64,000 nt of DNA from Onchocerca lupi (lineage: Eukaryota > Nematoda > Chromadorea > Rhabditida > Onchocercidae). Below are positions 1 through 13,687 of this stretch, piece by piece. The notes below the pieces were generated by a model. That model ran no database searches and had not been told where the DNA came from. It worked only from the letters and a program-made list of their open reading frames with translations. The stretch spans positions 1 to 64,000 of the forward strand of contig JAOVVO010000007.1 of assembly GCA_028564675.1 (NCBI GenBank). The letters are read 5' to 3'. How positions within the stretch are numbered: the stretch's first letter is position 1; the number at the start of each line of letters is the position of its first letter. Both the position numbers and the translations under genes were made by a program.

Positions 1-2526
1 ACAAATTGTAAAATGTTTTCCTTTCTTGTAATTAGTATTGTTATATCTTCAAAGTTGGACTAGAATTTCCATTTAGATTATATTCGATCCAAATCATATC
101 CGAAAAATGCAATGATAATCCTATGATAACCAACAATGGGAGAGATAAATAGTAGAGATGAATTAAAATAACAGATATGATTTAAAACAAACTGAAGTTT
201 GCTTTTTTCTTCTTTGTTCGACATACAACCTTCATGGGAACTGGGAGCTTCACACAACTGTATTAATAAATATATGACAATTTCGATATTTTGCATATAA
301 TAAAACTAACAGCCATTCAATGTGATTTTTGTTATCAACTCCATCTTCTATGTTGGGCCTGAGATACTTCAGGTATTCAGTTTTTTCAATTGCAAATTAT
401 TTTTTTCAACCCAAAAAGTACTCAATTTTTTCAATTACAAATTCCGAAATATAATTTAAATGTAAATTTTAATTCATCTAACTACCAAATAATATATAGA
501 ATCATCTAATCGTCACTATACTACTTTTAACTTTTGTGAAGCAGAAATCTTAACAGGGGCCATAATCTTCCAATGTTCTTAATTTTGTGATTCTTACATT
601 CATCTTTTCCCATTAAATATGGAAAGTTTTGAAATGTATTTCTGACATAATGAATGTTAAGGAAGATGAAAGTATTTCTGTTGCGAAAGTCGCGAAAACT
701 AAAATAAATTTTCTACAAGTAAAAATGGAATGCTTTCCATGATTCATGATTCATTAATTATCTCATTTTTATATTTGTCTTAACTTTTCTATCTCAAATT
801 ACTTACTTTATAAAGAATTGTTCTATTTGGATAGTTATGTAATTCCTTCAGATTAAAATCTTAAACACTTGCTACATCTATATCTTGAACATCTGGTAAA
901 ATTATTTTTTATAAAGCATCTTCTAGATAAAGGATTCATCTCATTATGCTAAATTTTCAACGTTTTCTCATATTGAGAGATGAATCTGTTATCTAATTTG
1001 TATTCATTTAGCATGGATGATTATGCACATCTGTATGCTAATTTATAACAAAAAATGTGTTTTCTCATGCAACAACCTTCTACATAGCTCAAGAAAACTG
1101 TAATTCACTTTTTTTGTATTCTGCTGTTTAACGAAAACCACTTCCACTTCTTAACAAATATAAGCTTGTATATCGCTCAGAAGTTATTATTAATAAAACC
1201 TTCTTGCTACCAGCTTGCCCGACACTACAATCAATCTTACGGATACCGCCACAACGAAAAACTTCTACGACAATTTCGTTTTTCGCATCTTAACAACTTA
1301 TTTTTCATTCATATCAAAACCATTTTCCGTCAGTTTTCACTGTATGAAAGGATTTGGAAAAAATTTGAAAGAAATTGAATGAATTCAATAAAAAATTAAC
1401 TCCCAACTTCATTCCTAGCGGAGTTGTTATGAAGGTGCAAAAAGTTCGGATCGACAATCGAAGCAAGTTTAGTTTAATCACAAGTTCATTCTTTTTCCGT
1501 AAAATGTGAAATCATAATTATAAAAGTAATGCTTCAATCAAAAATATGTAGTTTATTTCAACAATAACAAGTTTTTGAACTATAAGAATATCCTAGACGA
1601 ATCATGTTTTGAAAAAATGTAATAAATTCTAGAATTAAGTTGCTTATAATTTGAACATTTTTTCACAACTTGAAAGTTGCAGACATGAAATTTGCGATCT
1701 ATCCGTCATTCATCAACAGAGAATAATCCGTTTTATATCAGTATGTTAGAATCAACATAAAATTCTTGTAAAGAATTAAGCATGAATTGGAAGCTGGCAG
1801 ATTTCCTCTTCTCTGAAGATGGATTTGTCGAGAAAGGATGTGACATGTATTTATCATCACAACTTTTCAACTTTGTGCGAGAAAGACTTCCAATCAAATT
1901 TACATCCCTTTCAGATTATATTCACGGAATCCTATTTCACAGGCTGTAGCATGCAACAGTTTAACAGTTCTAACAGTTTTCATAGCAGTTTTTGTTACAC
2001 TTAAATTTCAACTGAAAACTGAGTTTGTATGGATGTTCGGGGGTCAGTGGGTGGTTTCGCTTATTTAGAGTTTATTTGCAGTGATTGCAAATATATTTAT
2101 TGGAGTTGGATTCGAACTGCTTATCGATTATGGCGTCATTTGGAGAAGTTTTTCCAACGGACGATGTTTGTTTTAGCTTTCTTCGACTTTTTATAAGAAA
2201 GGGTGTTAATTTTTACTGATTCGTTATCATTTCAAGTTTTAAGTTCAATTTTAAATTCATTTTAAGTCCAGTCTTATTGCGCAAATCTGAATTCACTATC
2301 ATAAACTCGAAATTTGATTACTGGTCAGAATTTAATGCTACACAAGATGAATTGAACTGTCAGGAATGACTAGGATTATTATCAATACAGCTTTATTATA
2401 TCGATGAATATCGAAAAAAAAAAAACTCGCTGTGCATACCAATCTTTTCACCGTTCTAAAATTGAGAATAAATTGCTTAAAATGATTCAAATAACCCCTT
2501 TACCTGTATATTTCTTTCTACTATAG
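1..2526. other. Upstream region, no firm gene
   Basis: AT-rich sequence with only short, random-looking open frames. One possible first exon of the downstream helicase lies at 2130-2204 (ATG at 2130, reading MASFGEVFPTDDVC...). Its donor would give the phase 0 needed by the next exon, but the splice site is poor and I give it little weight. Nothing else was recognised. Confidence 0.5.
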
Positions 2527-3133
2527 TCGGATAATTTCAATGGAAACCCTATCGTGAATAAATATGGCCATCATAAGGATGAAACTGGCCGTTGGATATG
2601 GAATAATTGTAACCCCTCGATCAATGCACAAAAATTCGGTAACTTTAATTTCTTTTGAGATCTCGTCATTTTATAAAGAGCGAAATGAGACGTGGAAGTA
2701 TGCCAGAACAATACTTCTAATTTTAATGAGATAGTATTTACAAGTAGCGCTAATCAAGCTTGGTTCCAGATTTGTCTTGTTTTGTCTAGATGATTTAACT
2801 GTAATGCTTCTTTAGTGGAGAGATAGAATAAGCGATTAGCTTCAATCTTAAAATGTGATTTTATTTCATAAAGAAATTTCTATGTTTCTTCTTAAATTGA
2901 TATCTAATATTGTTTTAAAGGTGAAAAAAAAGGTCCTTATGTAGTTGAAGAAAAGAAAAACTTGAACAAAAATAGACGTCCGGAAGCTGGTTATTACTTA
3001 GATCATTTGCTCAATGAGAGCTTTATACTGGAAGGACCTGGCAAAAACGTTATCGTTGTGAAGTCGGTTTATTATTATTTTGAAGCATTCATTTAGCATT
3101 GTGCGTATTTATTTATCGACGATTTGATATAGT

Positions 3134-3164
<31 letters not shown>

Positions 3165-6073
3165 GTTATATCCAATTGCAATTTGTCGTATGTAATTACA
3201 CATTCGATTTCGTTTTTTCCTTTTTTTCTCATTGGAAAAATTCCCTATTTCTAACGGTGACAACGTCTGTAAAACGTTTTGACGTTTTTGACGGATATCA
3301 AAGGAAATTTGATATAGATATTAAGATATAAAATAGGATCTAATTACTCAGTTTAATTCATTTCTCGTCAAATGACATTGTTGATAATCAGTATCTATAA
3401 AGTTATATTCGATTTTAAATTAATGAAACACATAGTTATTTTATATACTTGTGTAGCAGATCTAAAGTGTTAGATACTGTTATTATCCATCTTTTTTTAG
3501 ATCGTTTGAAGAAATGAACTTAAATTCGAGACTTATGCAAAACATTCGGGAAAGGAATTACATCAAACCATTACCAATACAAAGAGCAACATTTTCTTTA
3601 ATTCAAGCTGGCAAGCAATTTTATTTTAAATAATGTAATGATCTTTCAAATTATGATGATCTGGACTGTTGCTATATCTCTATTATCGAACCCATAATTT
3701 GGTACTTAATAATTGTAACTATATCGTTTGCAAGCATAAATGGACATCGCTGAAACAGGCATCTAAATAACATCTTTTCATATCATGAAAAATATTTCTG
3801 TATTGTTTTTCATGGTTTGAAATTTAGGCTATGATGTAATTGGTCATGCAATTACCGGCGGTGGGAAAACGGCAGCATTTTTAATACCAATTATAAATTA
3901 TATTTCGAATGAAAAAAGCAAAGGTTGGTTTCTTATTTAGCTAAAATTTTTTGAATTGCATTGATGCTAATGATTACTCTTACTGTATATATTGTTGTCG
4001 CTACAGTCAATAATATTTGATTTAATGCGATTACTGCCTTTTTGTTCATGTCATTGCTTGTTAGTTTTCTTTATTTTATTCATAAAGTTACAACTTATTA
4101 AAAGCTTTTTAATTAAAAAATTGATATTTTTCTTTTGAAGCCGAATCTGAAAGGAATTCGTATCCTTACTGCATCATTATTTCGCCAACTAAAGAACTTG
4201 CTGAACAGTTGTATGAAGACGCACTTGTATTTTCTGATGGTATATTAATCTTAATTCAATTTATAATCAAAAATCGAAATTTTCGAACTGCTAAATTTCG
4301 AGAAAACATTATACGATTAATGCTTTGTGTTTGAATAAACTGTTGAGAATGAACAATAATATTTAAGACTTTCAAAATTTATTATCCCAAAATTCGAGTG
4401 CATTCCGTATGACAAGATATATTTTAATGTTGTTTAAACAGTTGTCCTTCGGAAAGAAAAATAATATACTGTCAAGTCTAACTAATTCATAACTTTTAAT
4501 TCAAATTTTAAATGTCATCCTTATTTGCATGAAAATTGTGGATGATATCATTATCGAGAATTGATGAGAGTAATTTGAATACAATTTTTTTTAGGTTTGA
4601 ATTGCATGGTTGTAGTGAGCTTCGGTGAGATGTCTCGTCAGGACAGCATTGCTCGTATCAAAAATGGATGTGATATATTCATCTGTACTGTTGGACGACT
4701 TTGTGATTATCTGCAGAAAGAAATTGTAAGTCGAATTGATTTGATATTGAATTTCACAAGTTTGAGGATAATACATATTCAGGTTGCACTGCATAGACAG
4801 TTTTGTTGTGTAAAATCGTGATATGGAAAAGCGCATCTCCGTAAATTTGTATTCCTCACTTGTGTTTTTTTTTTTTTTCAAAGATTTGTAAAACAGATCA
4901 AACGCCTGCAATTTCAAGCGATTTTACTTGAATCGAATTGTAACAGTGTTTTGACCTAAATCCAGTATTTCTATATTACTTTTCTTTCTGAATAAAGTGT
5001 ATTGCAGTTGGAGTTGCGCTATTTACATTTTCTAGTTTTTGATGAAGCAGATAGATTGTTGCAAGTGGAGGGATTTTACCATGATCTGGTCGAAAATCTT
5101 TTACCAAAATGTCGTCAAGTAAGCTATTGCAACATTTTTTCCTGTTTTTCAGCAATTCTTTTAAATATGATTACGAATTTGTTTTGATTATAATTTCAAT
5201 TTTCCGTTACTTGATGCATTTCTCTTTTCATCAATTACTGCTGAGTAAAATAAATAAAACACAGAAAAAATTGAAAGAGATGGTGCTGAAGAGTAATAAA
5301 TTTACTCGTGGGATTTGATGTAAAATGGATTTAAATTCCATTTTCGTTTTTGTATCTTGTTATGTGTAAACATTGGATGATGTCCTTAAAATTACATATC
5401 TTGCTTGAAAGCGGTCGTGTGCTATAGAGAAAATGATGTTACGAGATATAACAACAGACTCTAATTTTGATTTGTCCAGAAAACTGAAATCTGCATCTGA
5501 CAACCTGAACATGTCGTTTTCTGTTTCAATTATTATAGATTCCTAATCTCCGAAAGCTGCTATTCAGTGCCACGGATTATAACGATCTTGCTGAATTGAA
5601 AGAAGAATTTTTGATGCGAAATGTTACAAAAGTTGTTGTTGGAACTTTGAATAGGGTAAATCCTTTTATCGAACAGCGAATTTTAAAGGTACCTTATTTT
5701 CTTTGTTAAATGTTCTGATTTTTATTCGAGATTTCTAATTAACATCTGATGAATGAAATGATTTCAAAAATTGTCTGAAATTTTTGTGATTTTCGTTAAT
5801 TTCATGATGAAACATTTGAGTTGCAAAGTTTCCAAACTTTGTTTCGAATTTTGACAATACTTTTGAACTTTAATTGATCAAATGTTTATATTTCCATTAA
5901 TTTTGAAGACATGTGTATTTTATTAACCATTTTTTTCATTTTCACGACTAAGATTTCATTAGTCATTATCGATAGATGCATTTTAGTGACAATTTTCGAT
6001 CTTTACTAGCCGGAAGCGAACAGTGCTATATTTTAAAAAAAAAAGGTCAGATTGATCACTACATATATATACA

Positions 6074-6104
<31 letters not shown>

Positions 6105-7749
6105 TCCATTCATTTATGCATATATATTCTATTTCAGGTGGAAATTCATGAAAAGCGTGAAACACTGTTGGATTTGATGCAAAAAATATATTTAAATGGT
6201 AATGCGGTATTAATAACAGTTTAATTATATTTGAACTTGGATAGTAATTTTCGGGAACAGTGTGCATTCTTATTTTTTAAGTTCTTAACTACAACAAAAA
6301 ACTTTTAACGTGCATAAATTCATACATTATTCGAATGTGAATGGTAGATACAGCGTAAAATTTTATTCCATCAGTTTTAAGTAAATCATAAAATCTGATT
6401 CTCATAAAAATATCTCAGTATAAAACTAAAACATGAATAATAACTATAGCAAGTGATTTACAACTGTAAAGTAATCAGATATTTTCTCTTTGAAGTCATG
6501 TTAAATCTAATTTCGTTAGAAAGTTAATTTTTTTACAGAGGATTAATTCTTGTTGTAGGAGATGATAGCTCACCACCGAAAACAATTATTTTTGTTAACA
6601 CAAAACGTTTTGCAACGGTTATTGCATGTTATCTATCGCTAAAAGGATATAAAGCCTATCCAATTCATGGGTATGTTTCTGTTCCCGAATAAACTTGAAA
6701 TTGTAACATTTCGGATCATTCCAGTAATAGAAAAAGATTTGTAGAAAAATTCTCATATTTTTCTTTATATCCATGAAGTATTTTACGGTTAGAATTTTAA
6801 GCTCTTAAAAAATTAGATTTCAGATTGACTTAATTTCTTTTTCAGAAATCTTACCGCGAGATTACGGAGGGAAGCGATCGAGGCTTTGCAAAGCAGTGAT
6901 TGCCATATATTGGTATCTACTGATGTATCGGCGCTAGGCTTGGATATCAAAGGCATATCACATGTATATTATTTCGGAATTTTTTTGAATCTTCCTTGTT
7001 ATGGAAGTTTTATTTTTATATTAGCCGAAAATTAAAAATTATTTGATATGAGGATGTTTCGAGTCTTCTCAAGAATGTTACTGTTCGAAGATATGAAATA
7101 TTTCTGTTCTCAAAATTTGGAGTTAAGGTATTGCTGAATACCTGACGCATTTCAAATCGTTTCATTTATATCTAGTTTGCTATTCTTTAGATAATCAATT
7201 ACGAAATACCTAAATTTGAAAATTTTCAATCATATGTTCATCGTGTTGGACGTACAGGACGTGTTGGGAATGTTGGCCGCGCAACGACATTTTTTGCTCC
7301 ATCTGTGGATAACGGAACGGCCTCGATTCTCTTCAAAGTAATTTGTATTGTATTTAAGACATAAAATATTTTTTACTTATTCGCAAAACATCAGTGATTT
7401 GAACCACCAACTATTTCGAATAATTTTCAAATCATAAAAGTAAGTTATATTATTTGCAACATGTTTTAAATTTTTGGGAGTTGAATGAGTTTTACTTCAG
7501 TGAGTTGTCGCTGAATTTCTAGGTGAAGCTCATTGATATTTGGATGGTTCGCGATTTATTTGCCAGTTGATTTTTGATTACATTCACTTCTTCACATTTC
7601 AGTGCCTTCAAGAGAATAATCAAGAAATACCTGATTTCCTGTATAAAGAAATCGAGCGACAAAGAGGTACCGAAGATTTGCAAAGGAAAACAAGAGAAGA
7701 ATATGAGCGAGCATGCAATGAAAGTTCTATGGAAAGCAGCGATGAATAA
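2527..7749 (+). CDS. Vasa/PL10-like DEAD-box RNA helicase
   Basis: ATP-dependent RNA helicase, probably acting in germline or cytoplasmic RNP remodelling. Thirteen exons join in phase: 2527-2638, 2921-3062, 3501-3610, 3828-3923, 4141-4239, 4595-4725, 5008-5118, 5539-5688, 6138-6198, 6559-6670, 6846-6963, 7191-7337 and 7603-7749, giving 511 codons plus stop. Visible motifs in order: Q-motif region (SFEEMNLN...YIKPLPIQ), motif I (ITGGGKT), Ia (PTKELAEQ), Ib (TVGRL), II (DEAD), III (SAT), IV (IIFVNTK), V (STDVSALGLDI) and VI (HRVGRTGR). The core is complete but divergent: motif I has GGG where AQTGSGKT is usual, and TPGR is TVGR. No RGG or zinc-knuckle repeats are seen in the short N-terminal part, and the start codon is unresolved (possibly 2130). 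Intron 3611-3827 starts with GCAAGC. It could be a GLH, VBH or DDX3 relative. Confidence 0.85.
3136..3164. repeat. Poly(T) tract, 29 nt
   Basis: Uninterrupted run of T in the second intron of the helicase gene. It could be a slippage or assembly weak point, or the tail of an old retroposed sequence on the minus strand. Confidence 0.9.
6064..6104. repeat. (TA)n microsatellite
   Basis: Alternating TA with a few C/G interruptions, inside a helicase intron just upstream of the exon at 6138. Confidence 0.85.
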
Positions 7750-10639
7750 ATGGATCTTTAAAATCATTTCGATTGAATTTCATAAAAAATAATATCTTTT
7801 TCATCAAGGATAAATTAAATGCGGACATATTCTGACAAACTATGCTATTTCATGATTTCTTCTTTATCTCTGCATTTTCTGGTCTATCCTAGCTTGTTTT
7901 AAGATTTCATTTTTCGGTTTTGATCTGTTTCAGCGCGTCGTTCTTATTTATATTCTGCATTAGGAAATCTGAAATGCGAATCCTTATCTGTGTATTGTTA
8001 CTAATGTTAATATTATTATGGATTCATGTAAAAATTTTTTTCTTTTTTGCGAAACAAAACTATTTTTGTTGTATAGGTGGTAGTGGTTAGTTCTATTTCG
8101 TTTTTCTTGAAGTGAATTGTTAATGGCTGGGCTTTGACCTTTAGTTTCAAAGGATGTATGAAATTTCATGAATGTGGAGTTTTTTTTTTTATCCAAATCT
8201 TCAGAAATGACTTAATTTAATTCGAGCTCCTTCCAGATAACACTATGATTGGAGGAAATTATTACGTTTGTAACGTTCTATTTTATTTGGTTTGTTGATT
8301 AAATTGACAATGAAATTAATATGATGTTGAAGATTATTCATAATCAAATATTTCTGAAATATCTTTCAACTTTCATTCTAGTAATTTAAATTGAAATGAG
8401 AGATTGTTATCAAATTGTGTGAGGCATTAATATTATTCCAATCAATCTCTCACATAAATTATAGAGATATTTTCTGTGATATATATGAAAGATTGACTGG
8501 GATAATATTAGATCCACCTGCAACTTGTTAACATTAATCTCAAGAAAAAAAAATGCTCTTTGGAAGAAAAAGTATTTAAATTAATTTCGCATTCCTTCGT
8601 TGATCTTTCCTGATAGTAATGACTGGACTCACTGCAATAAGATCGAAAATTTCTAACCAAAGCATTGATCTTCTTGACAGCAATCATAATGATTGAAATA
8701 AAATAATACAGATCCAGATTGCTGTTTCTCGGTAGAAAGCTATTAACATTTATTTCGTGTGATACTATCAGCGTATAATTTTTTCTCAGCTAAGGAAGAA
8801 ATGAGCCTCTTATCCTAGACATTTAGACATTATTGGAAATTCCCACGAACTTCTATTTTTAATTTCTCAATGTTCCAACGAATTTTGAAAAGTGCATGTT
8901 TTCCACCTATAAATTAAAACAACTATTCGAAAGTTCGTCCTGAATTTTTCTTGCAAATTTCAATCCTAAATCTTTGACGTAGTTAATTTTTCAGCTAAAT
9001 ATCAAAAATATTCATTTTTTTATTATACCAGTAATATGCTATTTTTAGTTTGGGCTGGACATTTATCTAATTACAGGAAATCAACAAAAAAAATGTGATT
9101 TGCTGTGCATCAGTATCTTATCATTTTTATCATTCTTGTAGAGAACTTTAACTTTATTTCTTCTTAACTTGTTAATCCATAGAATTTAATCTTATGGGTG
9201 TCGACACATGGGTCCTGATGTTGTGATCGATAGGCTCCATTGCAACACCAAGAAACATTTTGTCGAGAATATAGAATTTGGTTATTATTTCGAAATAGGA
9301 CTTACCTAAGCCTTCAATATCGTTTTTATTTAAATTGATGATTGCAAATTTATTAATTCAAGATTATATCATATAATTTATTTGCTTGGAAGCGAGAAAT
9401 TGGGAACTTAACAATTATTTTTTTTATTTTTTACATGTAGTCTTGAAGGATTTTTCAATGAATGCTTTAGAAAATAGTGCTTCCCTTCTCTTGCTTCTAA
9501 AAAAAAAAAAAGAAAAAAATTGAATTTATCTGACTTTCGGAGGGTCGATAATTGAAAAGCTTCAACAGATGGTTCAAAATTTCAGTCGCTGTGCTTTGCA
9601 TTCAAACTAGTTAACAGTAGGTAGGTTTTCTTTCAAATCGACAGTGACTTTTGATCGTCTTATATTATATGAAGGCATAAAATTAACGAAATTATAACTG
9701 TATCAATTAAATCTAAAATTTAGGAATTAAGAAAAAAAAGACTTTTCAAGGGAAGATTTGGATGCTAATTTTATAATTTTGGTCGAAGTAAATACTGAAC
9801 ATTTCAAAACGATTTTTTTGTTTAATAAATATTAATTAATAATAAAAGACGTACGTGTCATTTTCAAAAAAAAAAAATCATTTGTCTAACATTTGTACTT
9901 TTACTCATTTTAACGATACAAAATGCGGTGGATAAACCCGCGAACTGATAAATTAAATACAGCGGCAATATTCGATTAAAATTTTTTAATCCACGAAAAT
10001 TTGTGTGTATGAAATGATGTCTTGATAGAAAACTATAAGTTTTTTGAAGTTTCATCAGATAGTGAATGAATATGGATGAAAATATTTAGCTCGTGTTTTT
10101 GAAATATTTATAGCACAAATAGCTCAAAGCAAAATAATTTGCTATATAATAAGAAATGAATTCTATTAATTTAACTCGAAGAATTGTAAGAAATTTTAAT
10201 ATTAATTGTAAAAAGAAACAAAAGTATAATTTTGAAATTTCCATGCGATATCTCTCATCACTTAATTCAATGATCGAATTTTTCATTTCATCTCATTCAT
10301 TAAAAAAAATTTCGGCTGATGTAGAAATTGTAATTATTTGAAATAAAACAAATTCATATTCGCTCATTATGGATCATTTCCGTGTCAGTCAGCACCACAA
10401 GCAGATCTATTTAAATTTATTTTATGAATATACCACATGTGTCAAATTATGATGGCATAGGAATTCTGATTTTTATATATGTTTTTTTTTTTTTTTTTTT
10501 TTTGAGTTCGACTGTGCACATTAAGAGAAATAATTTCATTTTTTTGCAGATTTAAGTCTCGGAAGATTGTTGTTTTCACAGGAATGGTGCAGACCTCTCC
10601 TTTTATTTAAAGGTGATATTTCTAAAGAGCGATGAAACA
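7750..10639. other. Intergenic, one hairpin
   Basis: No coding exon was found. It holds the imperfect hairpin at 8428-8510, a 22-nt T-run at 10482-10503, and a T-rich splice-acceptor-like site ending at 10549 that may be the spliced-leader acceptor of the next gene. Confidence 0.55.
8428..8510. repeat. Imperfect inverted repeat (hairpin)
   Basis: Left arm 8428-8451 and right arm 8487-8510 are reverse complements at 21 of 24 positions, around a 35-nt loop. A 10-nt piece just upstream (TGAGAGATTG) can also pair perfectly with the inner end of the left arm, so two alternative folds exist. The size would suit a small-RNA precursor, but that is inference. Confidence 0.6.
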
Positions 10640-11967
10640 ATGGTATTTGTTTGGATCATTCATTTCATGATATCTGCAAACTTTCAATGTGAAGCGGCCA
10701 AATCTCGAGATCGTTGTGACATAATGCATCAGAAACATTGCTGCAATCCATTTATTTACAATAATTGCTTTCATAAGGTACACTCTTCCATAATTCAATT
10801 CTTATGAAAAACTGATTTTAGTGAAATGTATCACTCATGCAAGATGTACTATCTGTTGCATAAAAGTGAAATTACATTTTGACAAGAAATTAGGCGAAAA
10901 TATTAAATATGAAGTTTGAACTGAACTTTTTTTTAGTGCCATCAATGGGCAGCTTTAAACTGTTTCCAAGATAGGACACAGTATGATCAAGTTGTTATGA
11001 CCAAGGATTTGATTGACGTGGAAGTACCTTTTGTACCCGTTATTAATCATGAAAGTGGCAGGAATGAAGTAAGCGATAAAACAAAAAGAACATCTATTAA
11101 TGAGGTATTTTTTATATTTTATTCCAACCTCTCGATATTCTCATTTCAGATATAAGATATTTGAAAAGTTTTATAGGCTAAGATATACCAGCATGTGGTT
11201 TATACATATATTCTCATATGACGGTTCAGTTTTTTCGACGCTTTGTAATAAGTTCTTTTCAATGAGCTTCATTTTTAGGCATGTGGTACATTTAATGCAG
11301 AATTTGCGCCATGTGTTCAGAGGGAGATCGCTGATCAGATATTCCATGATTGCTGCAAACTATATGTTGAACCTGAGTGTCATGAATTATGCCAGTATGA
11401 AACAAATCGCGATGTGGCTCAGTTACTTGTATCTATTACTGTCTAACTTTAATCTTTATCATTATACTGAAAGCATTCGATAGTGATGTGTCGTTTTTTT
11501 CACATCTGAATTATCACTAATCATCTTCATCATCATAAAATAATTCCATACTTCTTAGACATCTTCCTATTGACGTTATTCCATCAAGATAGAAGAGAGA
11601 ATAACTATTCAAACAGTAGATAATAAAAAACAAAAATTTAGTGTTTCACTTCTTCTTTTGATGTGACATGACATACGTGTATATATGATCGAATAAACGC
11701 TTTCAGTTATTGGAGATATTTCGTGAGAAGAAATGTCCTGTCGATAATATATCTGCTGTGTTATACTGTGCATCCCAAAATCGAGATAATCGATTATGTT
11801 GCAGAAAATTCGGTCTAATATCACCGGAACTTGATATTAGTCGGAGATGCTTGCGAATGTGTGATCCGGATCGTTTTGATATTACCGTATTGCGAGAATA
11901 TGATTTTGTTTGCCTAAATAACTGGGATATCATCATGTATTGCCATCACGGTGGACTAAGGTATTAG
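10640..11967 (+). CDS. Secreted DB-module cysteine-rich protein
   Basis: Predicted secreted extracellular protein of 226 residues with a nematode DB module (the Pfam DB family; function unknown). Exons 10640-10777, 10937-11068, 11279-11428 and 11707-11967 are all phase 0. The N-terminus is a signal peptide (MVFVWIIHFMISANFQCEA). It is followed by a short cysteine-rich stretch (RDRCDIMHQKHCC) and a linker. The DB-like domain carries FHDCCKLY, ECHELCQYE, KKCPVDN, the diagnostic DNRLCCRKFG and CLRMCDP. A terminal cysteine pair (DFVCLNNWDIIMYC) precedes the stop. The last exon could instead splice at GGACTAAG|GTATTAG, but no following exon was found, so I keep the stop at 11965-11967. A T-rich acceptor at 10549 suggests trans-splicing to a leader. 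Confidence 0.8.
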
Positions 11968-13687
11968 AAAAATGAGATTTTGTAGATTTTTTTTTTTAAA
12001 CCTAAATTATCACTTGTTTCACTTATACGTGGCGTTATATTTTTTTTGGACATAAATTGCCATTTTTTTTTGGGATGTAGATTATTTTTGATGCGTAAAT
12101 TATTTGCGACGTAAGAATTAGATTATCTGAAGTACGATAAAGACGACAATAAAGATGAAATTCGTCACCGACATAATTTGCAATCAACGCTGTCATGCAT
12201 AACGGTAGAATTGTATAACTTCTTCCTGCATTTTTCACTATTTGATTCGTTTTCTCACATCTATCATTCCTCTGTGAGAATTTTTTGATATTTTTGCTAT
12301 CATTCTTGTTTTACTGGGTAAATCAAGGGAAAGTTGAGTCCTACTTGCAGTCTTGTCAACTTGCATAAAAGTTAAAAGTAGCAGAAGATGTTTAAAAAGT
12401 TATGAAATGTGACATGATTTATGGAAAATTCGTTAAGTGCAAAAATGCTTCCTGCAGCAAGACGGAAATCCTTTAGTTAAACTTTCAATAGCATTCGAAA
12501 ATATGGAACTCAGTTCAACCAATTTACTTTTTACTTCAACAGATGTCATTTCAAATTTCATGCAGTCTCTTTTATGAACTGTTGATGACTGATTATTTTT
12601 TTGCTTCTTTATGCACACAGCGTGAAGATGTCAGCAAATTTTACACTTTTTGATTTTGAAGGAGAATTTGATGCTGAAACATGTTTTCACTCTAAGTTCG
12701 ACGGGAACCTCTTGAAAAAATTGAGATGTTTCTATTCTTTTATCTTATTTTGAATGATCATCTATGGAAGCATGAGTATTGTCAAGCAAAAAGTGAGACT
12801 TACTTATGAATACTGATAGCCGATCGATTATAATTTTCCAGCATTGCTCTCCTTGCAAGTGCTTGAATTTTAATTAATTGAAAATTCCATTTACATCACT
12901 TTTTTTGCCTTAGATCATATCAATCTCACTCATTTGTGATTGATTGCTTAATGAACAGATTTTTTTGCTGTTTTAAACGCGAACTGGTCTGATCTTGAAT
13001 ATTCGTCACAGATTCACTTTGTCCTCCACTGCTGTTATATGCCTACCTGATCACCAGTACTTTGATATTTTTTCCGAAGAAATTTTCAAATAAAAAGAAT
13101 TTTTTGTTAGCAGTATCGTCCTGAGATGTGAACTAAGTTTTAAATATGGCTGATTTCTTTGTAAGACATAATAAATGTAATAACTTTAATTTCTTGAATT
13201 TTCGTATACATTTAATTATTGGTCAAGATTTGGATAAATATAGATGCTTATCAAGAACTACAGTTGCAATGATATTTTAATATACAAAATTCCTTGCTTA
13301 TCTTCTCTTTTCTGGCGAATGTTTGGAATGTTATGATTTCAAATTGTTTCCCTACTTCTGTAATCAAATAAAAAGAAAAAATAAATGTCGCTAACCAAAA
13401 CGATTTGTCAATTTCAGTTTTTATTAATAGGACTTGGAAATTTTTGACACATGCATGTGCAGAAGCAATATACACATGCATGCTTAACCTACTGATCTAA
13501 GCTTTGTTAATTTATCTACCGTATTACTGATGTAGATTTATCTTAATGTTTGCGTTGCAGAAATTTGATTTTCCTTTTCTCGTATTATGATTATACCATT
13601 TACATTCTCATTCTTTTTTTAAAAGAATTAAAAAGAAATCATTTTTTCTGCTTTTTTATAAACTTTAAAGCTTACAAATAGTGTGAC
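11968..13687. other. Intergenic, nothing recognised
   Basis: AT-rich sequence with short antisense or random open frames only. It separates the DB-module gene from the bestrophin start. No RNA gene, repeat array or further DB exon was found. Confidence 0.5.

Noticed and set aside
2040..2140. Possible tRNA on the minus strand, because GGATTCGAAC resembles a T-arm
   Set aside because: No D-arm, anticodon stem or acceptor stem can be formed around it.
5983..6267. 94-codon minus-strand ORF
   Set aside because: Antisense to helicase exons and produced by the TA microsatellite (repeated Ile-Tyr).
11609..11936. Minus-strand ORFs over the DB-module last exon
   Set aside because: Shadows of the real plus-strand cysteine-rich exon.
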